DNA of 64,000 nucleotides. Origin: Gammaproteobacteria bacterium (GTDB lineage Bacteria > Pseudomonadota > Gammaproteobacteria > Pseudomonadales > Pseudohongiellaceae). The position numbers were made by a program, and so were the translations under genes. Positions 55,181 through 64,000 of the stretch are shown piece after piece. The number at the start of each line of letters is the position of its first letter. The stretch's first letter is position 1. The notes below the pieces were generated by a model that made no database searches, had not been told where the DNA came from, and saw only the letters and a list, made by a program, of their open reading frames with translations. The stretch covers positions 66,413 to 130,412 of the forward strand of contig DUBM01000009.1 in assembly GCA_012960305.1 (NCBI GenBank), written 5' to 3'.

Positions 55181-55654
55181 ATGGCAGCCCCAAGTTCAGT
55201 TTGGCGTAATCCCATTCACTTTTTTGCCTATGGTTTTGGCAGCGGAGCTGTTCCCAAAGCTCCGGGAACAGCAGGGACCCTAGTGGCGGTGATTATGTAC
55301 CTTCTCTTGCCTCAGATTAGCCCCTTAATCTATGTCAGCCTTCTTCTCATTAGCTTCGTTTTCGGAGTATGGATCTGCGGTAAAACCGCGCAAGATATCG
55401 GAATTAAAGACCCTAGTGGCATTGTTTGGGATGAATTCGTCGGCTATTGGATCACTATGTTTATGGCGCCATCAGGCTGGATATGGGTAATTATTGGATT
55501 TGTTTTGTTCCGGTTACTAGACATCGTCAAACCCTGGCCTATTAAATGGGCAGACAAGCAAATCGGTGGTGGTATGGGGATCATGCTAGATGATGTATTA
55601 GCAGGTATAATGGCCGCCCTGTGTATGCAAGCCATTGTGATTTTGCTCCCATAA
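55181..55654 (+). CDS. pgpA: Phosphatidylglycerophosphatase A
   Basis: Inner-membrane enzyme that removes the phosphate from phosphatidylglycerophosphate to give phosphatidylglycerol. Motifs include FAYGFGSGAVPKAPGTAGTL, DPSGIVWDEFVGYWITM and RLLDIVKPWPIKWADKQIGG GMGIMLDDVLAG, with three to four membrane helices. 157 residues. Only four bases after thiL. Confidence 0.96.
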   Translation: MAAPSSVWRNPIHFFAYGFGSGAVPKAPGTAGTLVAVIMYLLLPQISPLIYVSLLLISFVFGVWICGKTAQDIGIKDPSGIVWDEFVGYWITMFMAPSGWIWVIIGFVLFRLLDIVKPWPIKWADKQIGGGMGIMLDDVLAGIMAALCMQAIVILLP

Positions 55655-55789
55655 GTGCATTATTCGCCGCCCCGGCTTGCCAATCATGGGTTACTCGGGT
55701 CGAGATTATTACCTTAGACTCTAGATATAAAATCTTTGTTTAATAAGGGAGAGCTACTAGCTAAGCCCGCATGAGGAGAGGAAAGGCAG

Positions 55790-56371
55790 TTGACAGTCAA
55801 TTTTGTAGCATCTGCATCATTGCCAACTAAATGGGGTCAGTTCACCATTCATGGCTTTGAAGACAATGAGTCAGGAAAAGAACACGTGGCGCTTTCCTTT
55901 GGCGAATTAGATACCGAAAAGCCGATACTGTGTCGTGTTCACTCTGAATGTTTAACAGGTGATTGTCTTTTTAGTCTGCGCTGTGACTGCGGGGCGCAGC
56001 TGCAAACTGCAATGCAAGCAGTAGCTGAAGCTGGCCAAGGTTTAATACTTTACCTTCGCCAAGAAGGCCGAGGCATTGGACTGCTAAATAAAATTAAAGC
56101 CTATGCTTTACAAGATTCTGGCGCCGATACGGTAGAGGCTAACGTGCAACTTGGATTCGAACCCGATAGTCGGGAATATCAAATCTGTAAGCCTATGCTG
56201 GATTATTTTGATGTGCAGAATTTACGCCTAATGACAAATAATCCCCAGAAAGTTGATGCTTTAAGAAAGGCGGGGTTCATAGTACAGATCGTGCCAATTC
56301 ATACTACAGCTAATCCCCATAATGAAAGTTATCTGGCTGTAAAAGTTAATAAGCTTGGCCACATAAAATAA
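55790..56371 (+). CDS. ribA: GTP cyclohydrolase II (stand-alone)
   Basis: First enzyme of riboflavin synthesis, opening the imidazole ring of GTP. The zinc motif [21 protein letters not shown] has all three cysteines, and the catalytic RQEGRGIGL and [16 protein letters not shown] are intact. The TTG at 55790 is the only in-frame start giving a normal length (193); AGGAGAGGAAAGG lies upstream, and the nearby ATG at 55771 is in another frame. It complements the damaged cyclohydrolase half of RibBA. A gap of 135 bases separates it from pgpA. Confidence 0.96.
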   Translation: MTVNFVASASLPTKWGQFTIHGFEDNESGKEHVALSFGELDTEKPILCRVHSECLTGDCLFSLRCDCGAQLQTAMQAVAEAGQGLILYLRQEGRGIGLLNKIKAYALQDSGADTVEANVQLGFEPDSREYQICKPMLDYFDVQNLRLMTNNPQKVDALRKAGFIVQIVPIHTTANPHNESYLAVKVNKLGHIK

Positions 56372-56420
56372 GAATTTAGGATCTCTTCCAAAATCCAAAA
56401 TCTACTCCAGCGGGCTGCTT

Positions 56421-57086
56421 GTGAGTTCTACTGCAAAAAGAATATTAATCGATATCCTGCGTCATGGTGAACCGGAAGGTGGAGATATACTCCGGGGAAG
56501 AATTGATTCCGTATTGACTCGGCTGGGTTGGCAGCAAATGCGTCGAGCGACTGCACTGGTTGATGTGGACAGCAAATCGACACTCACGCCAAACTGGACC
56601 CATATAATATCCTCACCGCTGCAACGCTGCCGGCAATTTGCAGAAGAAATCTCCCAACACACTAAAACAGATCTACAGGTGAACGATCAGTGGCAAGAAA
56701 TTGATTATGGGGATTGGGATGGAATGTTATTGAGCGAATGGCGGAAAGAAGCCGCGGATCAATTTAAGGAATTTAGAAAGGACCTTTCGAAATTGGTGCC
56801 GCCCAATGGAGAGGACTACCTTTCCTTCAAAGATAGGATTCTCACTGCCTGGCAAGAAATTTCTGAACTGGAAGACGGTAGCCATGTGCTTCTGGTTACC
56901 CATGGTGGCGTGATGCGAGTCATTCTGCCGACTATTTTAGGCATGCCACTTAATCGCAGCTCTCCGCTAATAATTCCCTTTGCTTGTTTTAGTCGCGTAA
57001 GTCTGGAAGTAAAAGAAACGACCCTTAGTGCGAGTTTGCAATTTCACAATGCAGCCGAGTATGAATCGAGGGCTCTAACAATTTAG
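56421..57086 (+). CDS. Histidine phosphatase, CobC (alpha-ribazole phosphatase)-like
   Basis: A 221-residue member of the phosphoglycerate-mutase-like superfamily. Catalytic LRHGEPEGG carries the phospho-accepting histidine; SSPLQRCRQFAEEI, EIDYGDWDGM and VTHGGVMRVIL complete the active site. The EIDYGDWDG block and closeness to B12 genes point to alpha-ribazole phosphatase, which acts in nucleotide-loop assembly, but this is inference and other sugar or nucleotide phosphatases share the motif. GTG start. It converges on btuF, 18 bases apart, and is not under the riboswitch. Confidence 0.78.
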   Translation: MSSTAKRILIDILRHGEPEGGDILRGRIDSVLTRLGWQQMRRATALVDVDSKSTLTPNWTHIISSPLQRCRQFAEEISQHTKTDLQVNDQWQEIDYGDWDGMLLSEWRKEAADQFKEFRKDLSKLVPPNGEDYLSFKDRILTAWQEISELEDGSHVLLVTHGGVMRVILPTILGMPLNRSSPLIIPFACFSRVSLEVKETTLSASLQFHNAAEYESRALTI

Positions 57087-57104
57087 TGCAAAGTTAGGAA
57101 TGTG

Positions 57105-58052
57105 CTAATTCTTCAATAGGCTTCTCGCTGTGTCGATATGGCGACACATTTGTTCAGCACCGTCCAGCGCCCGCGGTGTATGTCTCTGTAATAATTCTGG
57201 CGGTACAAAAAACAGATTGTTCTTCTTCACTGCGTCGATGCTGGGCCAGCGCTTCCAGTCGTCTAACCATTCCGGTCTTTCAATATCCATTCCGCTGGCA
57301 ATGATTGCCATTGGGTTTCGAACTAGCACAGCTTCTTCACTGACTTTAGGAGCTACCAGTTGTATATCTGAAAATATATTATTGCCACCACACAAGTTGA
57401 TAATGTCATTGATGAGTTCAATGCCTCCTGCAGTAATCAATGGCGTATTCCAAACTTGATAGAAGGTATCTACCGGAGTTTTAGAGCTGAATTCTTTTTG
57501 CAAAGAATCGAGTTTAAGTTTGAAAGCAACTGTTGATTTCTGAGCTAAACTCTCAGTTGCTGCCAAGATGGAAAGTCTCTCGATGTGCGAAGGGATAGAG
57601 GCAAGGCTCTTCGGCTCCGCTATGTAAACCGTCAACCCCAATTCACGTAGTCGATTAATAGAAGCCTTTGGATTTCCAGTTTTCCAGGCAACAATCAGGT
57701 CTGGTTGTAGCTCCAAAATTCTTTCCAAGTCTAATAAATCAAAGCGGCCAATTATCGGCAGAGCCTTTGCTTCTTCAGGGTAATCGCTGTATTCAACCGC
57801 TCCCACCAATCTTTCACCTGCGCCTGCAGCATAAATAATTTCAGTAAGTGATGGGGCGAGGCTGATAATTCGAGCTGCGGGTTTTACAAGGTGTACAACT
57901 GTGCCTTCATCATCTATAACGTCTGCTGCGTTGGATAGATGAACAGTGAACGAACAAGAAATTGCAGTTAGCAAGACACAGAACATTTTAAGCAATTTAG
58001 TTGAAATTCCTTTATTCATATTCATTAACAAGCGGAACAATTGCGGTGTCAT
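57105..58052 (-). CDS. btuF: Periplasmic cobalamin-binding protein, BtuF-like
   Basis: Class III ABC substrate-binding protein with signal peptide (LKMFCVLLTAISCSFTVHLS). Blocks ARIISLAPSLTEIIYAAGAG, VGAVEYSDYPEEAKALPIIG, LDLERILELQPDLIVAWKTG and FYQVWNTPLITAGG match BtuF. It would bind cobalamin delivered by BtuB, but no BtuCD permease genes are present in the window. The start is uncertain; ATG 58052 lies just after the cobO stop, while ATG 58025 or 58019 would shorten the signal. It is the third gene of the riboswitch-led unit. Confidence 0.88.
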   Translation of the reverse strand: MTPQLFRLLMNMNKGISTKLLKMFCVLLTAISCSFTVHLSNAADVIDDEGTVVHLVKPAARIISLAPSLTEIIYAAGAGERLVGAVEYSDYPEEAKALPIIGRFDLLDLERILELQPDLIVAWKTGNPKASINRLRELGLTVYIAEPKSLASIPSHIERLSILAATESLAQKSTVAFKLKLDSLQKEFSSKTPVDTFYQVWNTPLITAGGIELINDIINLCGGNNIFSDIQLVAPKVSEEAVLVRNPMAIIASGMDIERPEWLDDWKRWPSIDAVKKNNLFFVPPELLQRHTPRALDGAEQMCRHIDTARSLLKN

Positions 58053-58053
58053 T

Positions 58054-58662
58054 TTAGTAATCAATGCCTTTTTGAACTTTTACCCCATCATAAAAGGCGT
58101 GCTTGGATTCGCCGAGCTCGGTTACTGTATCTGCAATTTCTATAAGCTCTTTTGAGGCACTGCGACCAGTTACAATTACATGTTGTTGGGAAGGACGGTT
58201 CTCTAATGCGTTAAGAACTCTTTCTTTATCTAAATAACCATAGGTAAGCATATATGTAAGTTCATCTAGGACTACTACTTCTACATCTTCATTTTTTAAT
58301 AATGTTTCAGCCTTTCCCCATGTAGATACAGCTGCTTCAATGTCTTTCTCTCGGTCTTGAGTCTCCCAGGTGAAGCCAGTGTTCATCACATGGAATTCAA
58401 CAAGAGGATTTTCCTGAAACAACATCTGTTCGCCGCATTCCCACTGACCTTTAATAAACTGAACTACGCCACAGTGTAAACCGTGCCCAACACTTCTAGC
58501 GAGCATGCCAAACGCAGAGGAACTCTTTCCTTTGCCATTGCCGGTTAATACCACCATCAGTCCCTTATCGATCGTTGCTTCAGCTATACGACCATCGATA
58601 TATTCCTTTTTACGTTGCATCGCTTTCTTGTGGCGCTCGTTTCTCTCTTTACTTTCGGACAC
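58054..58662 (-). CDS. cobO: Cob(I)yrinic acid a,c-diamide adenosyltransferase
   Basis: CobO/BtuR-type enzyme that attaches the adenosyl group of ATP to cobalt, making adenosylcobalamin. The P-loop GNGKGKSSSAFGMLARSVGH is typical, followed by VVQFIKGQWECGEQ, the VVLDELTYMLTYGYL block and VIVTGRSASKELIEIADTVTE. GTG start at 58662 with AGGAGA six bases upstream. 202 residues. Between btuB and btuF, it activates imported corrinoids. Confidence 0.96.
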   Translation of the reverse strand: MSESKERNERHKKAMQRKKEYIDGRIAEATIDKGLMVVLTGNGKGKSSSAFGMLARSVGHGLHCGVVQFIKGQWECGEQMLFQENPLVEFHVMNTGFTWETQDREKDIEAAVSTWGKAETLLKNEDVEVVVLDELTYMLTYGYLDKERVLNALENRPSQQHVIVTGRSASKELIEIADTVTELGESKHAFYDGVKVQKGIDY

Positions 58663-58676
58663 GATTATCTCCTGAA

Positions 58677-60686
58677 TTAAAAATTTACTCTTAAGCCTAA
58701 ATAAGAAGCCCGCTCAGGAGCTAGAAAATCTGTTACTTCTGAATAGCTTTCGTTCAAGCCATTTTCGATTCGACCATAAAGCTCCAAACGTTCGCTAACT
58801 TGATAACTGGCGGTGAGGTCTAGAACTTCGAAATCATCTAGAGGAATAGCTGATCCAAAAACCTCATCTATGGAGTTTCTAGAAACTCTATAAAAAAAAT
58901 GCACACGCAATCTATCTTTGTTATTACGATAGCTTATGCCGAGATTCGCGAGCCTCTCGGGGCGGCGCAGCCGTTGACTTCCATTCGGTCGCTCTGTTTC
59001 GTTATAAGTATAATTAGCTGAGAGCTCCCATTGGTCATCCAAAGAATAATTTCCTGACAACTCTACTCCCTCAGAAGTGCTCTTGCCAATGTCTTGTAGG
59101 TAGCCGCTAAAACCAGATAAATCGAAATAGATCGCATCTTCAATTTCCTGCACAAAAATTACTGTCTCAAGGTTTAATTGTTCACTGGCGAAAAACTCGA
59201 GACCAATTTCGAATCCTTTGCTTGTTTCTTCCTTCAAGCTAACTAAAGATGCTGGTGGAGCAGAAAAGGGGCCAGAATTGTAGGCAATTTCAAACAGACT
59301 AGGAGAGCGAAATCCTGAGCCATAACTAGCCTTCAATTTTAAGGTTGAACTCCCAAGAGCTAATAGATAAGCAGAGGAAAGGCGGTAGCTGTCGTGTTGT
59401 CCAAAATCATTATTGTCATCTTGTCGTACGCCTGCAGAGAGAAACAGGCTATCCGAGAAGTCGCTCAATAACTCCACATAAACGCCTTTGTTATCGCGCT
59501 CCATTATGCCATTTTCTTCTTGTTCCAGATCGATGCCAAATACCAAATCTACGCCAGGTAAATTGCTTGCACTAGCTACATATTCCCAACGACTTAATTC
59601 ACCTTTCGAGCTGAAGGCAAGGTTTCCTAAGGCTAAATCTTCACGATTAGTTTTTGTATTTGAGAATCCAAGAGAGTGAGTAAAGGATGGCGAAGTGTAA
59701 GCTAGAGATGCTCGGCTGGCATTAAGATCATAAACTGCAAGACAATCATAGACGGTGCTGCCGGCAAAGCAGCCGTCATATTGAGTTACTCCCTCAACAT
59801 TTCTCTGCACAATTTCTAACAGCCAATTATTACTGACCTTGAATCCAACGCGGGCATGATAAGAGATGTTTTCATAACCGTCATCATCCGCAACCTGTGT
59901 ATCGGATTCGCGGACATTGTAACCATCGCTCTTAAAATTATTAGCAATCAAGGTAAAATTTACTCTCTCAGAACCTTCCGTAACGATGGCTGATACTTGT
60001 TGAGTGCCGCGGGAACCAGATTGCCCATCTAAAGTGATATTCATGTCAGTATCAGATTGTCGCGAAGAAATATTGATGATGCCTCCGGCATCAGCGCCGT
60101 AACTTAGTCCTTGAGGACCCCGTAGTATCTCTACTCTGCCAAGACCACTGGTAAGAATATGCTCTATTGGTGTTGTGACCTGTGGTCCGCTTGGATCAGA
60201 TAACTTTAGACCATCAAAAAGAGTCAGAGTACGAAACCCTTCCTCTCCGCGTATGTGCAAGGCAGAAGTAGCACCGACTCCACCATTGCTAGTAACTCCA
60301 ATTGCCGGAGTCTGTCGTAATAGATCAGTGAGGGAAATGTTGCCTCTTGCTTGGATCTCTTCTAGATTTAGAATCGAAACAGAACTGCCTACTTTTTTTA
60401 TTGGGATTGGAACTCGATTTGCGACAATAACAATTTCTTCCAAAGACGAGGTCTGGTTTTGGGCAAAGCTCAATGAGCTGCAGAGCATAAAAGTGGAACA
60501 GCTAATCATGCCCATAGAAAGGAATCTAAAAAGCTGATTCTTCTGTATTCCAAAAGGCTCTTTAAATACAAAAGTATTTTTTCCGGGAGAGGAAGGCTGC
60601 CTTTTCGAATTTACTTGAGCATTAAGTGAGCGGAACAAACGGAATTGTTTCGGGGGTCGAGGTTTTATCGATTGAAATTTTAGCAT
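58677..60686 (-). CDS. btuB: TonB-dependent vitamin B12 receptor BtuB
   Basis: Outer-membrane beta-barrel importing cobalamin with TonB energy. The plug domain follows the TonB box (EEIVIVANRVPIPI), with LTDLLRQTPAIGV, VEILRGPQGLSYGADAGGII; the barrel ends YLGLRVNF with terminal aromatic phenylalanine. 669 residues. The start at 60686 has a strong GGGAGA, so the mature signal (FLSMGMISCSTFMLCSSLSFA) is preceded by an unusually long basic n-region of about 50 residues. The B12 riboswitch upstream fixes the substrate more firmly than sequence alone. Confidence 0.93.
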   Translation of the reverse strand: MLKFQSIKPRPPKQFRLFRSLNAQVNSKRQPSSPGKNTFVFKEPFGIQKNQLFRFLSMGMISCSTFMLCSSLSFAQNQTSSLEEIVIVANRVPIPIKKVGSSVSILNLEEIQARGNISLTDLLRQTPAIGVTSNGGVGATSALHIRGEEGFRTLTLFDGLKLSDPSGPQVTTPIEHILTSGLGRVEILRGPQGLSYGADAGGIINISSRQSDTDMNITLDGQSGSRGTQQVSAIVTEGSERVNFTLIANNFKSDGYNVRESDTQVADDDGYENISYHARVGFKVSNNWLLEIVQRNVEGVTQYDGCFAGSTVYDCLAVYDLNASRASLAYTSPSFTHSLGFSNTKTNREDLALGNLAFSSKGELSRWEYVASASNLPGVDLVFGIDLEQEENGIMERDNKGVYVELLSDFSDSLFLSAGVRQDDNNDFGQHDSYRLSSAYLLALGSSTLKLKASYGSGFRSPSLFEIAYNSGPFSAPPASLVSLKEETSKGFEIGLEFFASEQLNLETVIFVQEIEDAIYFDLSGFSGYLQDIGKSTSEGVELSGNYSLDDQWELSANYTYNETERPNGSQRLRRPERLANLGISYRNNKDRLRVHFFYRVSRNSIDEVFGSAIPLDDFEVLDLTASYQVSERLELYGRIENGLNESYSEVTDFLAPERASYLGLRVNF

Positions 60687-60719
60687 TTGGATCTCCCAAT
60701 GAACGTTCCGTCACTAGAC

Positions 60720-60739
60720 ACAGTTGTTGAAACAACTGT
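60720..60739 (-). promoter_or_regulatory. Hairpin between riboswitch and btuB start
   Basis: Minus-strand ACAGTTGT-TTCA-ACAACTGT is a perfect 8-bp hairpin lying about 35 bases before the btuB ATG. A second small hairpin, AGAGTC-TTATTG-GACTCT, lies at 60782-60799. Neither is followed by a T run, so control by ribosome-site access rather than termination is more likely. Confidence 0.5.
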
Positions 60740-60802
60740 TGACTGCAAGAAAGGTTATTCATCAGGGAGGGGACAAGTAGAAGAGTCCAATAAGACTCTG
60801 CC

Positions 60803-60980
60803 ACTGATGTAGCCCTCCGCTGCATCAAGGTAAAAGTAGATCAGGCTGGTATCGGACTTATAACCACGGAGGGTTCATTACCGTTGCGGGGGCAGTGTTG
60901 GAATTTCACCAACTTCCCATTGAGCCGCTAATTAGAACTTGTAGATCGAACTACAAGGCAATTCAGCAGCACCTGAATCC
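60803..60980 (-). promoter_or_regulatory. Cobalamin riboswitch controlling btuB-cobO-btuF
   Basis: On the minus strand the conserved core reads GGTGCTGC, then AATGGGAAGTTGGTGAAATT, CACTGCCCCCGCAACGGTAA and the B12-box-like AAGTCCGATACCAGCCTGAT. A hairpin TTGTAG-TTCGAT-CTACAA forms the optional arm. The 3' hairpin TGATGTAGCCCTCCGC-side loop CGGAGGG can pair with CCCTCCG near L5, as expected for the kissing loop. B12 binding should reduce expression of the receptor operon. Confidence 0.93.
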
Positions 60981-61017
60981 ACTTACTAAGTATTCCCAAG
61001 CTATAGGGAATGCGCGC

Positions 61018-61046
61018 AGTCTATAGAGCTGAGAAGTGGCAGTCAA
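61018..61046 (-). promoter_or_regulatory. Sigma-70 promoter of the B12 uptake operon
   Basis: Minus-strand TTGACT (61046-61041) and TAGACT (61023-61018) are separated by exactly 17 bases. Transcription would start near 61011, about 30 bases before the riboswitch. It lies in the 140 bases after the dxs stop, so the operon is independent of dxs. Confidence 0.75.
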
Positions 61047-61120
61047 TTTATGTATTGGGTGGAAAGAAGGAATTCAATGAAATGTTCGCCGCGAAAGCTG
61101 AACACAATTACTTCAAAGCG

Positions 61121-63025
61121 TTACACGGCTTCAGATTGGATCTTGCAATCCGCAAGTTTTTGGCGGATTAAAGCGGCCACGCTAGAGCCATCAAGGCCAA
61201 CTGCCACCAACATATCAGGAACTTTTCCATGTTCGAGAAATTTATCAGGCAAGCCCAAGTTTAACACGGGAATCAGATAATTCGATTGGAGCAAGAATTC
61301 ATTAACAGCAGACCCAGCGCCACCGGCTAACGTATTCTCTTCTATTGTGACGATTAGTTGATGGCTGGTGGCCAAATCTCCAATCAGCTGTTCATCCAGA
61401 GGCTTAACAAAGCGCATGTCAGCGACGGTTGCATTGATTGGTTCGGCAGCTTCAAGTGCCGGGGCTAGCATACTGCCGAAAGCAAGTATGGCCACAGAGC
61501 GCCCTTGTCGTTTGGTGATCGCTTTGCCGATTGTAACTGTTGCGGTATTTTTTTGTACTGCGGCACCAGGCCCTTTACCTCTTGGATATCGAACAGCAGC
61601 AGGGCCTTTGTATTGATAAGCCGTATTCAGCAATGTATAGGTTTCATTTTCATCGCTGGGCGCTATAACTAGCATGTTCGGAATGCACCGCAGATAACTA
61701 AGATCAAAACTACCGGCATGGGTCGGGCCGTCTTCTCCAACGAGACCGGCGCGATCGATCGCGAACAATACGTTCAAATTTTGGATGGCTATGTCGTGAA
61801 TTAACTGATCATAGGCGCGTTGTAAAAACGTTGAATAAATCGCGACGATGGGTTTTAAGCCATCGCAGGCCATTCCTGCGGCAAAAGTCAGTGCATGTTG
61901 TTCAGCTATCGCCACGTCATGGAATCGGTCAGGAAAACGTTCGGCAAATTGGTTCATCCCGGAACCAGCACCCATTGCAGGAGTAATACCCACCGCAAGA
62001 GGATCGGCAGCAGCGATATTACAAATCCAATCGCCAAAGACTTGTGAATAGGTTTGTGTGACTGGCGCTGATTTGGCTGCGGGAGCACTAACACTAGCGT
62101 CTAATTTACTTATAGCATGCATGCCAAATGGATCGTTTTCCGACTCCGAATAGCCTTTGCCTTTTTGCGTAACAATGTGAAGAAGCTGCGGGCCACGGAG
62201 CGTTTTAATGTTTTTAAGTATTTCTACTAGCCCAACCGTGTTATGTCCGTCAATCAAGCCAATATAGTTAAATCCAATTTCTTCAAAAAGAGTGCCCGGT
62301 GACACCATTCCTTTCATATATTCTTCAGCGCGATGTACCGCTTTCAGCGCAGGAGGAATCTTGGAAAGCACGCGTTTTGAGCCGGTGCGGATAAAATTAT
62401 AAGGCTTGCTCGCCCACATACGAGCGAAGTAACTAGATAGTCCACCAACGTTGTCGGAGATAGACATATTGTTATCATTGAGGATTACCAAAATATTGTC
62501 GTCAAGATGGCCGGCATGATTGAGTGCTTCGAAAGCGATACCAGCTGTCATAGCGCCATCGCCAATTACTGCTATGGTGTGCTGCTCTTTATCTTGCATC
62601 TTGGAGGCTAACATCATGCCCAATGCTGCACTAATCGAAGTGCTGGAATGTCCGGCTCCAAAGGCATCAAATTCACTTTCTGCGCGATTAGGGAATGCAG
62701 TCAGACCACCGGCTTGGCGCATGGTGAGCATTTCATCCCTACGTCCGGTTAAAATTTTATGGGGATAAGCTTGATGGCCAACATCCCAAAGCAATCGATC
62801 GTTTGGTGTATTGAATACGTAGTGTAAGGCGATTGTTAATTCAACCACTCCCAAGCCAGCGCCAAGGTGCCCGCCAGTTTGACCCACGGCATAGAGTAAA
62901 AATAGCCGCAGTTCATTAGCCAACAACGACAGCTGATTCTGCTCCAGGACTTTGAGATCCTGGGGACTGTCGATCTGGTCCAACAATGGTGTATCGGGCC
63001 GAATTTTCGGTATTTCGTCTAGCAT
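61121..63025 (-). CDS. dxs: 1-deoxy-D-xylulose-5-phosphate synthase
   Basis: Thiamine-pyrophosphate enzyme joining pyruvate and glyceraldehyde-3-phosphate, the entry step of the MEP isoprenoid pathway. Motifs: [55 protein letters not shown], the TPP motif GDGAMTAG with [10 protein letters not shown], and the transketolase-like [14 protein letters not shown]. 634 residues, family length. It follows ispA by 119 bases on the same strand, as in xseB-ispA-dxs. Confidence 0.98.
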   Translation of the reverse strand: MLDEIPKIRPDTPLLDQIDSPQDLKVLEQNQLSLLANELRLFLLYAVGQTGGHLGAGLGVVELTIALHYVFNTPNDRLLWDVGHQAYPHKILTGRRDEMLTMRQAGGLTAFPNRAESEFDAFGAGHSSTSISAALGMMLASKMQDKEQHTIAVIGDGAMTAGIAFEALNHAGHLDDNILVILNDNNMSISDNVGGLSSYFARMWASKPYNFIRTGSKRVLSKIPPALKAVHRAEEYMKGMVSPGTLFEEIGFNYIGLIDGHNTVGLVEILKNIKTLRGPQLLHIVTQKGKGYSESENDPFGMHAISKLDASVSAPAAKSAPVTQTYSQVFGDWICNIAAADPLAVGITPAMGAGSGMNQFAERFPDRFHDVAIAEQHALTFAAGMACDGLKPIVAIYSTFLQRAYDQLIHDIAIQNLNVLFAIDRAGLVGEDGPTHAGSFDLSYLRCIPNMLVIAPSDENETYTLLNTAYQYKGPAAVRYPRGKGPGAAVQKNTATVTIGKAITKRQGRSVAILAFGSMLAPALEAAEPINATVADMRFVKPLDEQLIGDLATSHQLIVTIEENTLAGGAGSAVNEFLLQSNYLIPVLNLGLPDKFLEHGKVPDMLVAVGLDGSSVAALIRQKLADCKIQSEAV

Positions 63026-63144
63026 GTCTTTACTTCAACTCCGGCAATCTAGATTTATGCAACAGTGATAGGGTTCTCGGATAACTTAAATCAACGTTTA
63101 TTAATGGTCAATCAAAGGCCGGGCTATGTTCTCTCATTTGACGA

Positions 63145-64000
63145 TCAGTGCGCGCGGCTTACGATAAAAGCTGCCAGATTCCTTAAAGTATCAGCAGCTT
63201 CGCTAAATTCATCCAGCGCTTTGATTGCGTTTTTAACTAATTCAGTGGCTTTTTCCTGCGCTCCATCCACACCTAGCAATGAAACATAGGTTGGCTTATT
63301 AAGTTCTCGATCTGACCCCTGTGGTTTGCCTAAGGTTTCGGTATCGCTAGTTTCATCGAGAATGTCATCTTGTATTTGGAAGGCCAATCCCAATTGCGTA
63401 GCATAAGCTTTTAGAGCTTCCAGTTGCTTTGGTGATGTTTGTGGGTAACTTAGCCCTCCCAACAAGGCACTAGTGCGTATTAATGCACCAGTTTTTAAAC
63501 TGTAGAGGATTTCTAGTTCCGCTAGAGTTGGCTGTGTACCTACTGCTTCAAAATCCAAATATTGTCCACCCACCATACCGCTTGCCCCAGCGGCCAGACT
63601 AAGTTGCTGGATCATCTCGAGCGCTTTATCTGGTGCGACAGTCTCTGCAGTGCTGAGTATTTCGAACGCCATTGATTGCAGTGCATCGCCCACTAATATT
63701 GCTGTCGCCTCGTTGAAAGCTGTGTGAACGGTTGGTCGTCCACGCCGCAAGTCATCATCGTCCATTGATGGGAGGTCATCATGCACTAGCGAGTAGCTAT
63801 GAATCAGTTCAACAGCACAAGCCGCGGCATCGCCAGCTGCTAACTCGCCACCTACAGCGAGTACACTGCCATAAACTAGGGCTGGCCTTATTCTTTTACC
63901 TCCCCCAAGTGCAGCATAAGTCATCGCCTGTTTAAGGTTGCTGCTGGGGTATTCGATATCAAATTTTTTCTCAAGAACAGCATTGACTCGCAGTTGACAT
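63145..64000 (-). CDS. ispA: Farnesyl diphosphate synthase IspA (5' end outside window)
   Basis: Short-chain prenyl transferase making farnesyl diphosphate from IPP and DMAPP/GPP. The frame is open to base 64000 (CQLRVNAVLEKKFDIEY before the track's ATG), so the track start at 63924 is internal and the gene runs off the right edge. Aspartate-rich motifs LVHDDLPSMDDDDLRRG (first) and QIQDDILD (second), GGGKRIRP and the MVGGQYLD block are intact. Its upstream neighbour is expected to be xseB. Confidence 0.96.
   Translation of the reverse strand, partial: CQLRVNAVLEKKFDIEYPSSNLKQAMTYAALGGGKRIRPALVYGSVLAVGGELAAGDAAACAVELIHSYSLVHDDLPSMDDDDLRRGRPTVHTAFNEATAILVGDALQSMAFEILSTAETVAPDKALEMIQQLSLAAGASGMVGGQYLDFEAVGTQPTLAELEILYSLKTGALIRTSALLGGLSYPQTSPKQLEALKAYATQLGLAFQIQDDILDETSDTETLGKPQGSDRELNKPTYVSLLGVDGAQEKATELVKNAIKALDEFSEAADTLRNLAAFIVSRAH

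Noticed and set aside
60992-61011. dxs terminator ATTCCC-8-GGGAAT
   Set aside because: A 6-bp stem with no T run, lying just downstream of the B12-operon promoter; it is more likely part of the leader or chance.

Overview
The window reads as a contiguous piece of a gammaproteobacterial chromosome of moderate GC, probably from a marine or other aquatic heterotroph. The gene orders amiB-mutL-miaA-hfq-hflX-hflK-hflC, DUF2065-hisZ-purA, rnr-rlmB-rpsF-rpsR-DUF2232-rplI-dnaB, glyA-nrdR-ribD-ribE-ribBA-ribH-nusB-thiL-pgpA and ispA-dxs are all classic for Gammaproteobacteria. I cannot fix the genus. An endonuclease-type MutL, secreted enzymes and chromosomal DnaT-like and lambda-P-like primosome proteins suggest a lineage outside the Enterobacteria. 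Layout: 1-11.3 kb holds cell-wall amidase (cut by the left edge), mismatch repair, tRNA modification, Hfq, HflX and HflKC, then HisZ and PurA. 11.3-18.8 kb is an accessory stretch: a Mak-type fructokinase, a solitary IS200/RAYT-like transposase, about 0.7 kb of AT-rich DNA, a small unannotated ORF, a CopC-like lipoprotein, an SDR, a DUF1993 protein, a GC-rich BCCT transporter and the C-terminal stub of a sulfotransferase lying directly against the 3' end of tRNA-Leu(CAG). 19-29 kb returns to core genes: RNase R, RlmB, S6, S18, DUF2232, L9, DnaB, Alr, RadA. 29-44 kb is a second accessory stretch: an MFS transporter, an M20 peptidase split by a one-base frameshift, a SnoaL-like protein, a TcyP-type cystine symporter with a periplasmic RidA protein, an orphan PKHD N-domain coupled to a TPR/TonB-C protein, a secreted amidase, a GDSL esterase, a carboxylesterase, and a MerR-regulated SO_0444-type metal permease. 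44-46 kb carries a three-domain DnaT-like protein overlapping a phage-P-like helicase loader. 46-57 kb holds EttA, GlyA, NrdR and the riboflavin operon with NusB, ThiL and PgpA, then a separate GTP cyclohydrolase II. 57-61 kb is a cobalamin salvage unit (riboswitch, BtuB, CobO, BtuF) facing a CobC-like phosphatase. The right edge holds dxs and a truncated ispA. Functional links: the riboflavin cluster appears complete, because the RibBA fusion has lost the zinc cysteines of its cyclohydrolase half and the stand-alone RibA supplies them. The B12 unit has its own promoter, riboswitch and strong ribosome binding site. The replication helicase DnaB carries an unusual low-complexity insertion, and the same window encodes two proteins that look like helicase-loading partners; this is the most interesting candidate system here. 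No CRISPR array, prophage, rRNA or intact insertion sequence with terminal repeats was seen.
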